64,000 bases of DNA. It comes from Lonicera japonica. Taxonomy: Eukaryota > Streptophyta > Magnoliopsida > Dipsacales > Caprifoliaceae. The notes under the pieces are model-generated. The model did not search any database. It was not told the DNA's origin and saw only the letters and a list, made by a program, of their open reading frames with translations. The stretch is from positions 33,637,883 through 33,701,882 of the forward strand of contig CM038469.1 in the NCBI GenBank assembly GCA_021464415.1. Direction: 5' to 3'. The position numbers were made by a program, and so were the translations under genes. The first letter of the stretch is position 1. Every line of letters starts with the position of its first letter. Shown here in pieces: positions 36,494 to 49,616 of the stretch.

Positions 36494-37231
36494 AGGAAAT
36501 TCATCATAGTTGTAGTAATTACTTATTTTTTCCTAATCTTTAGATTCTTATATCTTAACCCCTTAATAATTTAAAATTGTAGTAATTGCTCTTACTTTTT
36601 TATAAGGTTATTAAACATGTTTTACAAATTGCTTACCCTTAGTCTTTGTATCTTTCTAACCAATTAAATAATAGTAATTGCGCACTTAAATTCCTTATAA
36701 CCTATCCCGAGAGAAGGGGGTGTTACAACAACAGACTACAGGGTCATTGACTACTTTTGAACATATATGTACGTAAAAAATATTTTTATACTTTTTTTTA
36801 TTAATCAAAATTACTTTTATCAGTGAATCTATTGGATATAATGTATTTATGAGAAAAATAAGAAATGTTTTTAAAAATAAAATAAAATCGACATGGTATC
36901 ATATGATAACCTTATTATTTCAATTTCATCTAGTTTTTCTATAGCACCCGAAGAATCGACACTTTAACTAATTCTCCAGAATATTTGCGGTCCAAATTTT
37001 TGGGTTAGAATTAATTGTCCATATCTTATTGGACTAATCTTTGCTAAATAAGCTTTATTGTTACTTTGAGTCACTGACATTTATCGTTAACTACTTGGAG
37101 GCTTTGTCAAAGAAGTTCGATATTATACCGTTCCTTAGAGTCGTTGAAGAGATTTTAGTTTGAGACAGAAGAAATAGCATCGATATTTTTAATAATGGAA
37201 GAATAATACTTCTCGGAGAAGTTAATATCAA
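36494..37231. other. Intergenic, nothing recognised
   Basis: AT-rich, no domain-bearing frame, no clear repeat structure. Confidence 0.4.
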
Positions 37232-37240
37232 TTATAATAT

Positions 37241-38780
37241 GAGGCAATTAGGTATAAGGGCTCATTATACTAATAATATAATTATAAAGGACATTTAAAA
37301 ATTAGCTGTGTAAATTAAGGACACTATACAAAAAAGACACTAATACCCCTTCCTTAAAATATCGTCTCATTATAACACCAACAGCAACCAGAAGGTGCTA
37401 AATGCATTTAGCACCCTCTGCACAGCAACCAGAGGGTGCTAAATGCATTTAGCACTACAACCAAAAGGTACCAGAAGGTGCTAAATGCATTTAGCACCCT
37501 CTGGACAGCAACCAGAAGGTGCTAAATGCGTTTAGCACACACTGGACAGCAACCAGAGGGTGCTAAATGCGTTTAGCACCACAACCAGAAGGCGCTAAAT
37601 ACATTTAGCACCCGCTGGACAGCAATTAGAAGGTGCCAAATGCATTTAGCACCCCCTGGACAGCAACCAGAGGGTGCTAAATGCATTTAGCACCACAACC
37701 AGAAGGTGCTAAATGCATTTAGCACCCGCTAGACAGCAACGATAAGGTGCTAAATGCATTTAGCGCCACAACCAAAAGGTACTAAATGCATTTAGCACAC
37801 CCTAGAGAGCAACCAGAAGGTGCTAAATGCATTTAGCACCCTCTGGACAGCAACCAGAAGGTGCTAAATACATTAAGCACCACAACCAGAAGGTGCTAAA
37901 TGTATTTAGCACCCTCTGGACAGTAACCAAAGGGTGCTACATGCATTTAGCACCATCTAGACAATAACCAGAAGGTGCTAAATGCATTTAGCACCTTCTG
38001 AACAACAACCATAAGATAACACCACTTGAACAACAAATCAGAAGGTGCTAAAATAATTTTAGCACCATTACAAAATAGAGAACAACAAAATTGATGAGAT
38101 CAACATCCACTCAATTTATTTATATGTATATAGATATGGATCGACGTAGGGTTCGTAAAAAAATAAAAAAAAAAGAGAGTTACAATCATATTTTTTTTTC
38201 AAATCTCGCTGGGCTGTCAAAATTGATCGATTTCGATAGCAAAACGACTTCTGATCGTCTTAATTTTTCGCGCAATTGTAGTAACTTTATCTTCCGAACA
38301 ACATATCCAAAAATCAGCCAAATCCAACGGTTCGATCAAAAGTTATATATGTTTTACGATTGCAGATCTAGAAAAAAAAAAGAAAAAGAAGAAGAAGAAG
38401 AAGATGATAATGATGATGATGAGAACGATGATGATGAGAACGATGATCCTCTCGGAGATATGATCGGAGAGTAAGGTGGTGGTGGTGGTGGTGGTGGTGG
38501 TGAGACAACTTCTCTTTTCTCTTATTTTTTGTTTTCTCTCTCTAAACTATGTTTATGTAAGAGAGAATAATATGTCTTTTGTATAATTAGAATAAATGAT
38601 ATAGTAGGGTAGTTTTGTCCATCAACATTTATCATTTTCCTTAAAATAAATTAATATTATGAAAAGTGTCCTTATTGTAAAACCAAATTATGAAATTAGT
38701 ACTACTTCCCTTTATTAAACATGAATCCGTCCTTAGAGTTATAACACATTACGGAGCGAGACCTTATAACCCATTATCTC
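37241..38780. mobile_element. Mutator-like element 1, non-autonomous, with palindrome array
   Basis: Perfect 9-bp duplication TTATAATAT at 37232-37240 and 38781-38789. The left end GAGGCAATTAGGTATAAGGG is matched by the reverse-complemented right end GAGATAATGGGTTATAAGG. Subterminal TACTAAT, ATAATT and AAGGACAC words recur in both arms over 100 bp or more. The interior holds the palindrome array (37394-38066) and a 127-codon plus-strand frame ending in an Asp/Glu run (38091-38474) that I do not recognise. A (GGT)n run follows near 38475-38502. No transposase. The 9-bp duplication and long TIRs identify Mutator. Confidence 0.8.
37394..38066. repeat. Palindromic minisatellite, about 17 units
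   Basis: Each unit is a 22-bp palindrome: GGTGCTAAATG followed by its reverse complement. Two alternating spacers separate them, CTCTGGACAGCAACCAGAA-like (about 19 bp) and ACAACCAGAA-like (about 10 bp), giving a higher-order dimer pattern. Units differ by point changes, several on one side only, so the palindromes are decaying. The last unit (38045-38066) is the most diverged. Confidence 0.93.
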
Positions 38781-38789
38781 TTATAATAT

Positions 38790-39536
38790 TATATATAGTG
38801 GTCGGTCTAATTACTTTGATGAATTAGATGTTTAATAGTTTCGGGACTCTTTTATAAATATAATTAATTGTTTTGTTTGGCTTTATATTAATAGTAAAAA
38901 TCATGTTACAATATTATTACAAACAAAAAAAATAATAATTAAGAAACAGTAGTAGGTGTCTCTTTGAATTAGTCGTTAAAATTAAATCTCAATCTCCACC
39001 TATAATATATTTGTGTCCTTAAGTCAACGATGACTTAGGCAATGTGAGGTTAGCGAAACTTATTTACAAATTTTTCTATTTGGTATCGATGATATTTATC
39101 TAGTTACGTTAATTGGCATATCAGCATAATTTTTATATATTTGTTTAGTTGTCTTTCAATTTATAAATTAGATTATTTAAAATTAATTAATTTTACGTGA
39201 ATTATCTAATTTTAATGTTTGGGTATAAAAATGAACTAGCATAAAATTACTTAATTTTATGCCAAAAAATTCACATCAAATAATTTTTTGTTAAAATGAA
39301 AATTACGATTTAACAATTTATTATGAAGTGATTAATTATAAGTTTGTCAACGAACTATAAAGCCGTTGACGGAAGTTCCGTGTTTTGATTTTTGAGTTAT
39401 TGACATTTTCTCGAACAAAGTAATTGTCCAACATCGACTTCAACATAACATGTGGAATATAGATATGCATCGTCGATGACTCCGAATTTTGTTCATAATT
39501 TGTCGTCAGAGAAGTTGCTCTATTTCTAAAGTTGAA
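38790..39536. other. AT-rich intergenic, nothing recognised
   Basis: No gene or clear element. A minus-strand frame at 39336-39563 has no known domain. Confidence 0.4.
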
Positions 39537-39600
39537 GATCATATCTATGATACTACGTTGCAATGACCGTCTATCAGTAGTTTTAATTCTTAATGCGTTA

Positions 39601-39992
39601 GAGCATCTTCAATCGCTTTGTATAAATTTTGTGTAAATTCTAGGTGTCAAAGTGGGATTACACAAAAATAATAAAGAATTTGTTTTGTACTACAACAATC
39701 TGTTTTAGATTTTTATGTAAATATTAAACTACTAATTAGATACACACAACTGTCACTTATCCTATATTTATTCCCTTACTTTTCAAATCCATTTATTTTT
39801 AGAAACGGGATGAGAAAAAATAGATGCGAGATTATCTGACGTGGTTGTGTAAATTTGATTTGTATTTTATACAACCTTTTTACACAAATTCTAGGTGTCA
39901 AAAGTTTCTTAAAAGACTGCTGGATACTTTTTTTTTACAAAACGTGTAAATTTTACCCAAATCAAAATTATACACAACAGTTGGAGATGTTC
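39601..39992. mobile_element. Tourist-like MITE (GAGCATCTTCAA family)
   Basis: Left GAGCATCTTCAATCGCTTTG; right end reverse-complemented GAACATCTCCAACTGTTGTG. TTA at 39598-39600 and 39993-39995. The insertion interrupts dispersed repeat copy 1, which supports the borders. Confidence 0.7.
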
Positions 39993-41169
39993 TTAGGAAT
40001 CATTTTTTCCAAAAATTTAAGTTGTTAGAAAAAATAATCATAATAAATATCATACTTAACATCCTTCTTCACGTGAAGGGCAAATAGGAACATGATCATG
40101 CAAAACAAACAGATTCTGAAATAACAAATGGGGATTGAAGACGCCAAAACTTGAACCATAGACCTCCTAAACGACTAGGTTCTGATACCATGTTAGGAAG
40201 TAGGAACAATCTCTCCCAAACAATTCAGCTGCTAGGAGAAGGAAAACGCAAAGAATATTATGCTTAACATAATGGTACAAAAAGTTGGAGATCCTCTACA
40301 ATTATTTGAAATAGGACTGTGAAAAAAGTTTAAAAATCTAAAATAAAAATGGAGAGAAATAAATTTTTTTTTAATTAAGGGTCTATCTTTAATCAAATTT
40401 AAAAAGGCTGGAGTTTTGCAACATTAACTTTATATTATATTTTCGGATTGCATTTTTTTTATGGTATCGTATAATATTAAGTTTGTAATATATGTTTTTT
40501 AGCAGATTACTATGTTTAAGTGTTTAATTGATAGATTTTCAGAGTTATTTCAACAAGTTACAAATTTAAAGTTATCTATTGATAGAAACGCGCATGATAA
40601 TTTTTATGGGTTATGCAAATTGAAGTTGGTCCTTATTTTTTTAATACAACAAGTGTGATACATAAAAATATATTTGCTAAAAAATAAAAACACATCATGC
40701 GAAAAAAAATAAAAATTTGGGATTGCAACAAAATTTATAAATTTGCACAAAGTACAATTTTGATCAAACATCCTATTTTAAAACACAATTGATAAACATG
40801 TATTCTATGCTAACAAGAATTAAAAAAATAGCCTTATTTCAAGAAAATATTATTCTTTGGATTTTTTTTGAAAAAACATTCACGTGGAGTGAGTTTTTAT
40901 CCATTGCTTAGTTAAATTTTTTGAAAAGTAGATAAATTTGAGATAAAAGTTTAAACAATATATGTGAAAATAAACTTGAAAATAAAACAATACATAGACT
41001 TTTTACATAGGAATTGAAGACTAGATGCGGGCATACACATAACGTGTATGTATGTCATATTTTCATGCAAGTGTAAAATTAGTATAAAATTATTATTGAA
41101 TTGGTGGTTAAAAATAATGTTTTTTTATCTCTAGCTAGTTTGAGTTCAGCTAACTACACGTTTTATTTA

Positions 41170-41717
41170 GGGTGCGTTTGATTGCAAGCATGAAATTTAC
41201 ATGGAAAGAAAATAAGTTCCAGGTAATTGAATTGCCTAGAATTGAGTTGCATGGAAAATGTAATTAAATGTGTTTGATTGCCTTAATTTTCTACCCGAAA
41301 AATATTGGTTATATTGTGGCATTTTTAATGTAAAAAAAATTATGGGTATTTTTTTTTTTACATAATTTTATAGTCATGATGGATCTTGTTTAATTGATCT
41401 TGATGAGTAGATTTTAAATATAAAATTTTTATTAAATTTTGAATTTTGCAGTTTAAGTTATAGCATTTTTAGTGTAGAAAATGGGTAAAATGTTGTCTCG
41501 AAAACCGTGCAATTGCATGGAAAATAAAAACTAGCCCCCCCCCCCCCCCCCCCCCCAAAAGAAAATATTTTCCTTGTTTAGAAGGAAAATGTAAGTGTGT
41601 GAGTAAAAGTTGAAAAATATTTTCCCTAAAAAAAAAAGCCAATCAAACACCTTAAGTTATCAAATCAAGTGGAAAATGGGTATTTTTCATGAAAAATACT
41701 CCCAATCAAACACACCA
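41170..41717. mobile_element. Tourist-like MITE containing a poly(C) tract
   Basis: Left GGGTGCGTTTGATTG; right end reverse-complemented TGGTGTGTTTGATTGGGAG. TTA at 41167-41169 and 41718-41720. A run of 22 C lies at 41535-41556. Confidence 0.65.
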
Positions 41718-41869
41718 TTAAAGTAATAAGAGTAAAATAAAAAAAATTACAAAATTTAGTCTTTTCGCCTACTCTTATTTTATAAAAGTATAGATGTTTT
41801 AATTATTTGACTAGCCAATAAAAGGTGGTGACTTCGAAATCTACATAATATACAAGGCTAAAAATTTGA

Positions 41870-41968
41870 AACATTAGGATTAATCTAGTGGCTAGAATTC
41901 GCTATTGATTAGCCGAAAGTCCTGAGTTTGATTCTTGCTTTGAAAATTAAAAAAATTTTGGTGGTGCA
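41870..41968 (+). mobile_element. SINE-like (tRNA-derived) insertion
   Basis: Extra 95-100 bp relative to dispersed repeat copies 2 and 3. It contains TAGTGGCTAGAATTCGC (A-box-like) and GAGTTTGATTCTTG (B-box-like) at tRNA-like spacing. Ends are not precise. Confidence 0.4.
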
Positions 41969-42780
41969 TGTGCCCCACCTTTACCTATCTAAATTCTTCA
42001 CTGGGCCCACTCCAATACCCAGGTCAAGCAACAATTTTTCTTTTTCTCTTTTTTTTTCTGTGCAAAAAAATAAAATAAAATGTGGACCACAAAACATGGC
42101 CATAATGCGAAAAGATACATCCATATAAGGGGAGCACAGAACATATAATGGCTAATCTTTATAATGGGTTTGTAGATGTCCAATTTTATTTTTTTAATGG
42201 GTTTATTTTTACTCATTATTTTTTTATAAAAATATATTTAGTAATAATAATTTAGATTTACCCACCTTAATTTAGGAGAAAAATGACTCTTTATCCACTT
42301 TATTCTATGTTATCATGAATTTATAGGAAGTACAGTGCTAATTTCACTTTATTTTATTAGTTTAGCACTACAAAATTATGTATGATAATACTTTATAAGA
42401 ATACTTTTTACACGATTTATGAAATACTAAACTATCAAAAGAAAATGTAATTAATTATGCATCAAAATTATTTTTCGTCCACCTTATGACTCCATTGAAA
42501 ACATAGTCTCAAAAGAATAGTTTTACAAAATAAATACTTTTATCTAATCTTATACGCAAAATACAATTCTAAAATATAAAATTTATCATCGTGCTTCGAA
42601 CTAAAAAATATACTGAAAGTTGAGAAATCTACATGTATGTACACAAAGGGCAAAAAACACCACGATTTCAAAAGGAGCACAAGAAGGAAGAAAAAAAATA
42701 TAGAAAGAAGAAAACACTCTAAAGATTTAAAAGCATATTATACATCTCATTATATCGAAATACCTAATACAATATATATA

Positions 42781-44095
42781 TTATTCATATCTACGATACT
42801 ACACATAGTTTAGGGCCGGCAATATTTGACACGACACGCTAACCCGATACGAACTTGACACGGAGTTAACGGGTTTGGGTCAAGCATAAACGGGTTCGAG
42901 TCAATTTCGGGTCAGACACGCTTAATCCGTAAATTAAACGGGCCGTGTTCGGGTTAACCCGCTAACTCGAAATTGACCCGCAATTAACACGATTATTATT
43001 TTTATTTTCTTTTACAGCTATATATATATAAATTTTATTTTGCCATATTTCTTGAACAATTATATTCTTATTTGGAGTATTGGTAGTAGATGATAGTTAT
43101 TATGTTTTTAATGATAGATAAAATACTAATTTTTTTAGGTTTATGCTTCGGTGATGGAATGTTATATATTTTGACTCTAGATTATTAATATTGAATTTTG
43201 GTATTGGTTGATACTTATTATTACTTATTAAAAATTTAAAACTATTATAAAACAAGTTAATTTTTTTCACATGAGACTTAATTGTCATTATAATCTTAAA
43301 AGGTTAATCGTGTCGTGTCGAGTTGTAGATTTAACATGACCTATTTATTAAACGGGTTAGTCGGGTCGTGTCGTGTAACTTGTAAAATAAACAGGTCGTG
43401 TTCGAGTTAATATAAATGACACGATTAGTTAAACGGGTTGTGTTCGGGTTGACACTAATACTGTAATATTTGTGTATTGACACGACCCGAACAAGACACG
43501 CGAACCCGAATTGCCAGCCCTACATAGTTCCCATATATGTAATTCTCGATGCAATGACCATCTTTTCAGTAATTTTAATTCTAAATGAAATGGTACAAGA
43601 AGTTGGACAGCAGCTCTACAATTATCTGAAATATGAAGGTGAAAAAAGTTTAAAAATCTATTGTAAAAATGTTGGAGAGAGTAAACTTTTAAGGAAAATT
43701 TCGAACAACGTACAATTTGGGAAAAGTAGATAAATTTGATATAAAAGGTTAAATAATATATGCGAAAATAAATCTGAAAACAAAAAGATACATACAAACT
43801 TTTTATATAAGAAGATGTTTCAATTATTTGATTAGTCAATACAAGGTGGGTCACTTCTAAACCTACGTCATAATAATATAAAAGGCTAAAAATTAATGTT
43901 TTCAATGCCCCACGTTAGCTATCTAAATTTGCCAAATCCCTTTTACGGGAGATCATCTACTAAGTATAGATAAATAAATTATCTTTACATTTTCAAAATG
44001 AATGATTTATTAAATTAGCCGGTTTTTGTTATTTTTTGGGTATCTATGTACAATAAATCTAGTTGTTTGTAAGATTGTAACTTGTATTTATACTA
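42781..44095. repeat. Dispersed repeat copy 2, interrupted by a hAT-like element
   Basis: Matches copy 3 (49617-50190) from TTATTCATATCT through ACACATAGTTCCC, AATTCTCGATGCAATGACC and AAGATGTTTCAATTATTTGA to AAGATTGTAACTTGTATTTAT. The only large difference is the 712-bp insertion at 42811-43522. Function unknown; no coding capacity in common. Confidence 0.75.
42811..43522. mobile_element. hAT-like non-autonomous element with verified empty site
   Basis: TAGGGCCGGCAAT at the left and ATTGCCAGCCCTA at the right. CATAGTT is duplicated (42804-42810 and 43523-43529); if the element ends at 43521 the duplication is the 8-bp ACATAGTT. The paralogous repeat at 49640-49655 reads CACATAGTTCCC with no insert and a single copy of the target. 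Interior rich in CGTGTCG/CGGGTT words; no transposase. Confidence 0.82.
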
Positions 44096-44813
44096 GATAT
44101 GTCTGCGTCGGAATCCGTAAAATATCTCTTTGATTGAAAGCGTATTAGTCATATAATATATTGTTCCACCAGAATCCACTGGGTCGCAAATAGTGATTAC
44201 GTTGATGATGAAGAAAGAGAATATATTTTACTTGTATTTAGTCTTTCCAGATTTCAAATCATATAGGAATTTTTTAGAATTGGATTTGTTGAATTGGTTC
44301 ATCAATAGTCTTCGGTCAGAATCCGTCAATGACGGGTAAGGCGGTCAAGCTTCCTGTGCCTATCTGGTCCGAGCGGTAAGTTAGTGCTGCTATAAGGATG
44401 TGGTAGTTGTTCCAATACACAAACAAGGTAAGTTGGGGTTTAGTGAAAGGGCCTTCTCTTGTTGTTGTCGAGTGCCTATAGCTTTACTTCGTATTGAGTT
44501 TCTAAAAACTCATCCGAAATTCGATTCATTAAGAAGATATCGTAGATTGTAGAATATTTATACCAAATTTCATTATAAGCACCATGTTAAAAATAACTCA
44601 GCTCTCCACCTGTTTGTTTTCAATATGCATAGCTTGAATTTGATGCTCGAAGTTGACCCATTTAGCGGCGTTGTAATTATAAGATCTATAAGCCATATAA
44701 TATCTGTTTAGGACCTATTTTTAACCACTCGTGAAGATTTCACCCATACTTAGAAAATTCTTACCAATTATGTGTAGTGTTATCGGGGTGCACAACAAAT
44801 TGTCAGGCCTACT
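44096..44813. other. Intergenic with weak repeat
   Basis: GTAGAATATTTATACCAAATTTC near 44552 and the flanking GATTCATTAAGAAGATATCG recur in diverged form near 47705-47800. No gene. Confidence 0.4.
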
Positions 44814-45900
44814 ATAAAGGTAGGGAAAATAGGTTGAGAGACCTTCTTTCATAATTTTATACAACCAAAGGACATCATATATTAGCTTAATGAATGAAGG
44901 ATTTTTTAACATTATTGTTTTATTGTAAGGACAATTTTAGCTTTTAAGTTAGTTGTAAGTATTTTGTCTTTTATAAATTAGATAATTTAAGAATTTTAAA
45001 ATGACTAAACTACCCTTCCATCTTCTAACTCATAATCCCGCGCACATACCAGTGAGGAGCGAGAGAGGCGACGACTGGTAGAGTGGGGAAATTACACTAC
45101 GATTCAAGAGAGGAATGCTATCATCTTAGATTGACGGAAAGCATCTTAGATCGACAGGATTAACAAAGGAAAGGAGAAGAAATTTCTTAGTTCCATGGAT
45201 GTTGAAACACTATCTAGGTATAGCTTTTTTTTCATGTTTTTACCTGTGATTTTGCTTCGTTTTGGTTTGTTGTAGCTTATATTTAGAGGATTTGATGAAA
45301 TAGTGTTCAATCAATCTATGTATATTTAGATTATGGAGGATTTGATGAATGCTCTGTTTTTCTTTTCTTTTCTTCCCAACTACAAAAAAACTGCAAAACT
45401 GATTTTGCAGTTCTTTTAGTTTTGATGATATATTTAGATTATAGAGAGAGCTATCACATTTTTTGCTTATATTTGTGCAAAAGTTGTAGAAATATTACTT
45501 CATTTTGGATGTTTTAGATTATATTTGAAAGATTTGATTCAATAATGAATGATTGTTCATGTTTTTAAAGATAGTTTTAGCATCCTTGTGATCTATCTAT
45601 GTATATGCTCTGTTTTTTGTTTTTCTCCTTTGTGCAGAAAAAACTGCAAAACTGATTTTGCAGTTTTTTAGTTTTTAATCTAAGTTTTTTTAAGTGCATT
45701 ATTTCTGCATTTGATTCTTATATTGTAGGTTTTGGTTAGTTTAAATGCGTGATTTCATATGTGAATGAATTATACATGTTTGTTATGTAATGCATTGCTT
45801 CTAAGTTTTTATGTTTCATTTTTTAGGGATCTTGATAGAGGAATTATAGGCGTGGTTTATTACAATGATTGTTCTTTTAGAAGTTAATTGTTTCTTGGTA

Positions 45901-46679
45901 TGAATGTTGAAGAACTAAAACGTTTGGTGTGTGAGAGGTGGTCCGATATTAATCCCTTGTGTGTAGACCTATTTGTTACTCGTGATGACAAGGAGTTTGT
46001 TACTTAATCATTGGGTTAATGCGTTTTTTTTGGGAAGAAGATATGGTGTTATGTGTTCTAATATGGCCGAAAGTTATAACTCGTGGGTTGCAAATGAACG
46101 AAATCTTCCTATAACAACAATGTTAGATCAAATTCGTGTGAACATAATGAAACAAATGTCGGATAGACGTGAATTGTCGAGGAATTGAAAAACTCTCTTT
46201 TGTCCGGAGGTTGAAAAATGCTTGAAGGAGAAGGTTAATGAGAGTTCGACATGGAGGGTTGTCAAATCATCTGATTCCGTCTTTGAGGTTATAGAGCAAA
46301 AGTCTTATCGCGTAGATCTTTCGACATAGGAATGTGGTTGTAATTCATAGCGGATTGATGGCTTCTCATGTTCGCATGCCGTTTTGTGTATTTTGGCTGA
46401 TAGGAGGTTGTTTATGATTATTGCGATCCTTGTTTCTTTACGTGTAACTTTCAGAGTTCTTATGCACATGCAATTTACCCGGTGCCAACTTCTGAACGTC
46501 CTACTAATGTCTCTGCTGTATCGAAAATTTTATCTCTCGATTGTAAAACTCAACCCGATCGTCCTAAAAAGAATCGAATTGAGAGCGCCGACTCAAGCAC
46601 AAAGAAGAAACAAAAGTGTGGAAGGTGTAATCGTTATGGATATCACAATAAGAAGACGTGTACTGCATCGATTGTTTAG
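45901..46679 (+). pseudogene. MuDR-type transposase remnant lacking the catalytic core
   Basis: N-terminal MNVEELKRLVCERW at 45901 runs for about 30 codons, then the sequence jumps in a new frame to a C-terminal part: [60 protein letters not shown]-type zinc motif is split by a stop (ECGCNS, stop, RIDGFSCSHAV), followed in another frame by a knuckle CGRCNRYGYHNKKTC (46615-46660). The DDE core between these parts is missing. At least three frameshifts or stops. Mutator transposases normally cut and join the element ends; this one cannot. Confidence 0.75.
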
Positions 46680-46904
46680 ATTTTACTATGGCATAGTATA
46701 ATTACATTTAACGAGTATTTAGAATTTTGAAATTCTTGGTATGATTGAGAATTTTTTTTGGATTCCTTTAGTTTTGATTTTAAAAGAATGTAATTTTGAT
46801 TTTGATATATGAATGGTGATATTTTTCTATTTTTGTGGAATAAACAATATCAAGATTTTTGCTATTCTTTTCAAGTTGTTTATTTGAATGCGAAAGACTT
46901 TGAT

Positions 46905-47215
46905 TATCTATGTTAAATTGCACTCAAATTTAGTGCAAAAGGATTTTTGGAGTCAAATATTTTTGGTAAATTGCATGCCCATTTAGTGCAAAATCGTTTT
47001 TGCAGTGAAATGTTACTAAAGATTGCATGCGCATTTAGTGCAAAATCGTTTTTGCAGTGAAATATTTTTAAAGATTACACGCGCATTTAGTGCAAAATCG
47101 TTTTTGCACTGAAATATATCAGTGCAAAAACGATTTTGCACTAAATGCGAGTGCAATCTTTTGAAATATTTCACTGCAAAATTGATTTTGCACTAAATTG
47201 GGTATGGCTAGGAAT
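46905..47215. repeat. Palindrome array of Mutator-like element 2
   Basis: Four direct units of about 60 bp with core GTGCAAAATCG...TTTTTGCA, then two units in inverted orientation. At the turn, 47082-47112 and 47119-47149 are perfect 31-bp reverse complements with a 6-base loop. Confidence 0.9.
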
Positions 47216-47504
47216 GCAATTCATAGCCAGCATTCAGTAATTAGATTGGAGATCTTTGTTGATGAAGGAGATTGAGTTACGAAAATTACGTGAGTAGAAC
47301 TGAATTGCAAATCGTGTGAGAGGAGTAGGAGATTGATGGCACAACTCGTAATTAACCAAAAAAGAAAGGGAGTTTTTTTAACTTTAGTAAGACACTTGTC
47401 ATTTTTATATTAATTGTCCTTAATTTATAATAGTAATGTAAGGTGTCCTTTTATTGATTTTAATTTTGTAGGATGCCCTTTAAACCCATTGCCCCATAAA
47501 GGTA

Positions 47505-49616
47505 TTTAAAGAAAATTAATTGTTATATGTAGGCTGGATCAGATCAAACAAGTTAAATTTATGTGAATTTGGATCCGACCTAAGCTCGTGTTGGATATTT
47601 GTTGTAGAACTCATACTTACCCCATGTTTCAAAAAATCTATTTCAACCACATTTATTAGGGAGATTTTCCAAAATCCAGTCCCAAATCTGATTCGATAGA
47701 TAGATATATTAGGTCGTCGAATATTTATACCAAATTTTAATATAAGCATCGGTTAGAAGAACTCGACCCAATCTGATTCGTTAGGGAGATATCGTAACGT
47801 ACCCAATAAATTATCTAGATTCTATAAACTCACCCCACTTTTATTCCTTATGCTAAACGGGGAACTATAAAACCAAAGCTTTCATCCTTCCACAAAATCA
47901 CTATAACTCGAGCATAAAATTTCTAAATTAAGCCAGCAAAATATACTATGTCCAACTATTGTTGCCGATTCAATCCACCAAAATCCTTGTTGTGATGAAA
48001 TGGGTTTTTATTTTAAGGATTTGTACATAGCTAGATTTTCTATCACTACTAAAGGAGTCTTTATTCCAAGGTTGCAATTTGATCTGAAAAAGAGACCGAT
48101 TGTAACAAAAATGTCGAAGGGTATTAACTAAGGGGTATACCAAAGTTAGATTTAATGGTCAAATTTGGAGCACAAAATGGAAAAGAATATGGGTGGCTGC
48201 TTGGTTCACTGGCAAAGATGATGAAAGTTGAGTAAATGTTGTTGTCGAGTTGAAGATTTAAAAAGGTTTACTTGAGCGTATTTCGAGGGCATGTTAAATG
48301 CAGTGACGAAAAGGGCCTGATTGTCTCACGGGATCAGCTATTTCTACTCGGCTTCTCTCTAGAAGTATTTTGAAATTCAAAATATTAAACATGAAAATAA
48401 AATTGTATATATACATTATGTATTATATATAGACAGATTATTTCTGAAACGCACCGGTGCGTACGCACTAGTGAAAAATACGTAGGTCCCAGCTAAAAAG
48501 TAAACGGAGTGAAAGCGGCAGAGAAAGAAATTAGACGGAGGGAATTAAAACAAGGACTGACCCTTTCTCTTCTCTCTCCACTAACTGGAAATTTTGCTTT
48601 CATCGGCGTTCATTTTCTCTCTACGGAAACCTTCTCTCTCTACCGTGCTCTCTCTCTACTGCTCTACCGATTATTTTCCTCCTCTTTCTCCACCGCCCGA
48701 CTGACCTCCTCTCTCTATCTACCGCTCTACCGACTAACCTCTCTCTCTAAAGCATTTCCGAAGAGACGAGCTTCCAAACATTGAAGGAAAGCATTAACAG
48801 ATGTATGAACTGATTTGGGTTTGTTGAAGTTTATTTTGAGTTTCGTTTTGCCAATTAATTAGATTGTCGAGTTGCTCTGCTGGGATTGTCCACTGAATTT
48901 TGGGTTTAATGAAGGTGTGAAATTTTGGTTTGGGTTTAATGAAGGGAATTTTGGGATTGTCCACTGAAATTTGGGTTTAATGGAGTTGTGAAATTACATC
49001 TTGTCCACTGATATACATTCTTCTTTGGGTGCATTTCGAATGAAGAGATTACGATTGTTCACTGAAATTTGGGTTTGATACTTGTTTGTTTTAGGTGAGA
49101 TTTGGGTTTGATACTCCTCTGAAATTTGGATGTCATACTTGTTAGATTTTGGGATTGTTATGTTGTAATCAGTTTATTGTATACTTGTCTTTGTTGTAAT
49201 TAGATTTGGGGATTGTTATGTTAGATATGTATGTATGCATATATTTGTTTAATGTTTCTTTTTTGCTCCAGCAATAAACGAATCAATATTTTGATGGTGG
49301 AATAATATAAAATGGACATGAGATGAAAAAGATTAGAGGCAAATCAATTAGCGCAGAGTGAATAGTTGAAAACATATTAAGACCTTGTTTGTTTAAACAT
49401 TTTTAATATTTTCTATTAAATTTAAATCATTAAGTGAAATAAGAGCGTATTAAGGTGTGTATATATTAAATTATCCTTTATTTATTATGTACGGTTCATT
49501 GATATAAAGTAACCGATGAAGTTCACAATTACCACTCATCATTTTTGCGTTCATCATTTTCTTAAGTGCGTGTTGTTCTTTTCTCTCCCAACCATCTTCC
49601 ACAATCCAGAATCATT
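47505..49616. other. Intergenic; CT-rich leader-like stretch
   Basis: No gene recognised. 48565-48750 is strongly CT-rich (CTCTCTCTACCG repeats) and lies in a 91-codon frame (48509-48784) without a domain. It may be the 5' leader of a lost gene or an element part. GTTTGGGTTTAATGAAGG and TTGTCCACTGAA words repeat at 48890-49010. Confidence 0.4.

Larger units (their letters stand above)
39537..42020. repeat. Dispersed repeat copy 1, broken by nested insertions
   Basis: Blocks matching copies 2 and 3 lie at 39537-39597 (TTGCAATGACCGTC), 40270-40360 (ATGGTACAAAAAGTTGGAGA), 40920-41010 (AAAGTAGATAAATTTGAGAT) and 41785-42010 (ATGTTTTAATTATTTGACTAG, ends CCCCACCTTTACC). Between them sit a MITE (39601-39992), unidentified DNA (39996-40265, containing a reversed tRNA-like TTCTGATACCATGTTAG), another MITE (41170-41717) and a SINE-like insert. 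Confidence 0.6.
44823..47495 (+). mobile_element. Mutator-like element 2, with transposase remnant and palindrome array
   Basis: Perfect 9-bp duplication ATAAAGGTA at 44814-44822 and 47496-47504. The left end GGGAAAATAGGTTGAGAGACC pairs with the reverse-complemented right end GGGGCAATGGGTTTAAAGGGC. Both arms continue CATAATTTTATACAACCAAAGGACA / CAAAATTAAAATCAATAAAAGGACA for 100 bp or more. A MuDR-type transposase remnant lies at 45901-46679, and an inverted palindrome array at 46905-47215. Confidence 0.85.

Noticed and set aside
37394..38066. Regularly spaced palindromes as a CRISPR-like array
   Set aside because: The DNA is plant nuclear, the spacers are repeated rather than unique, and the unit is a full palindrome inside a Mutator-like element.
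38091..38474. 127-codon acidic protein in Mutator-like element 1
   Set aside because: The acidic tail comes from GAA/GAT repeats and the rest has no domain; left unannotated as a gene, though a captured fragment cannot be excluded.
48509..48784. 91-codon open frame
   Set aside because: It spans a CT-rich leader-like tract; Ser/Leu bias follows base composition.
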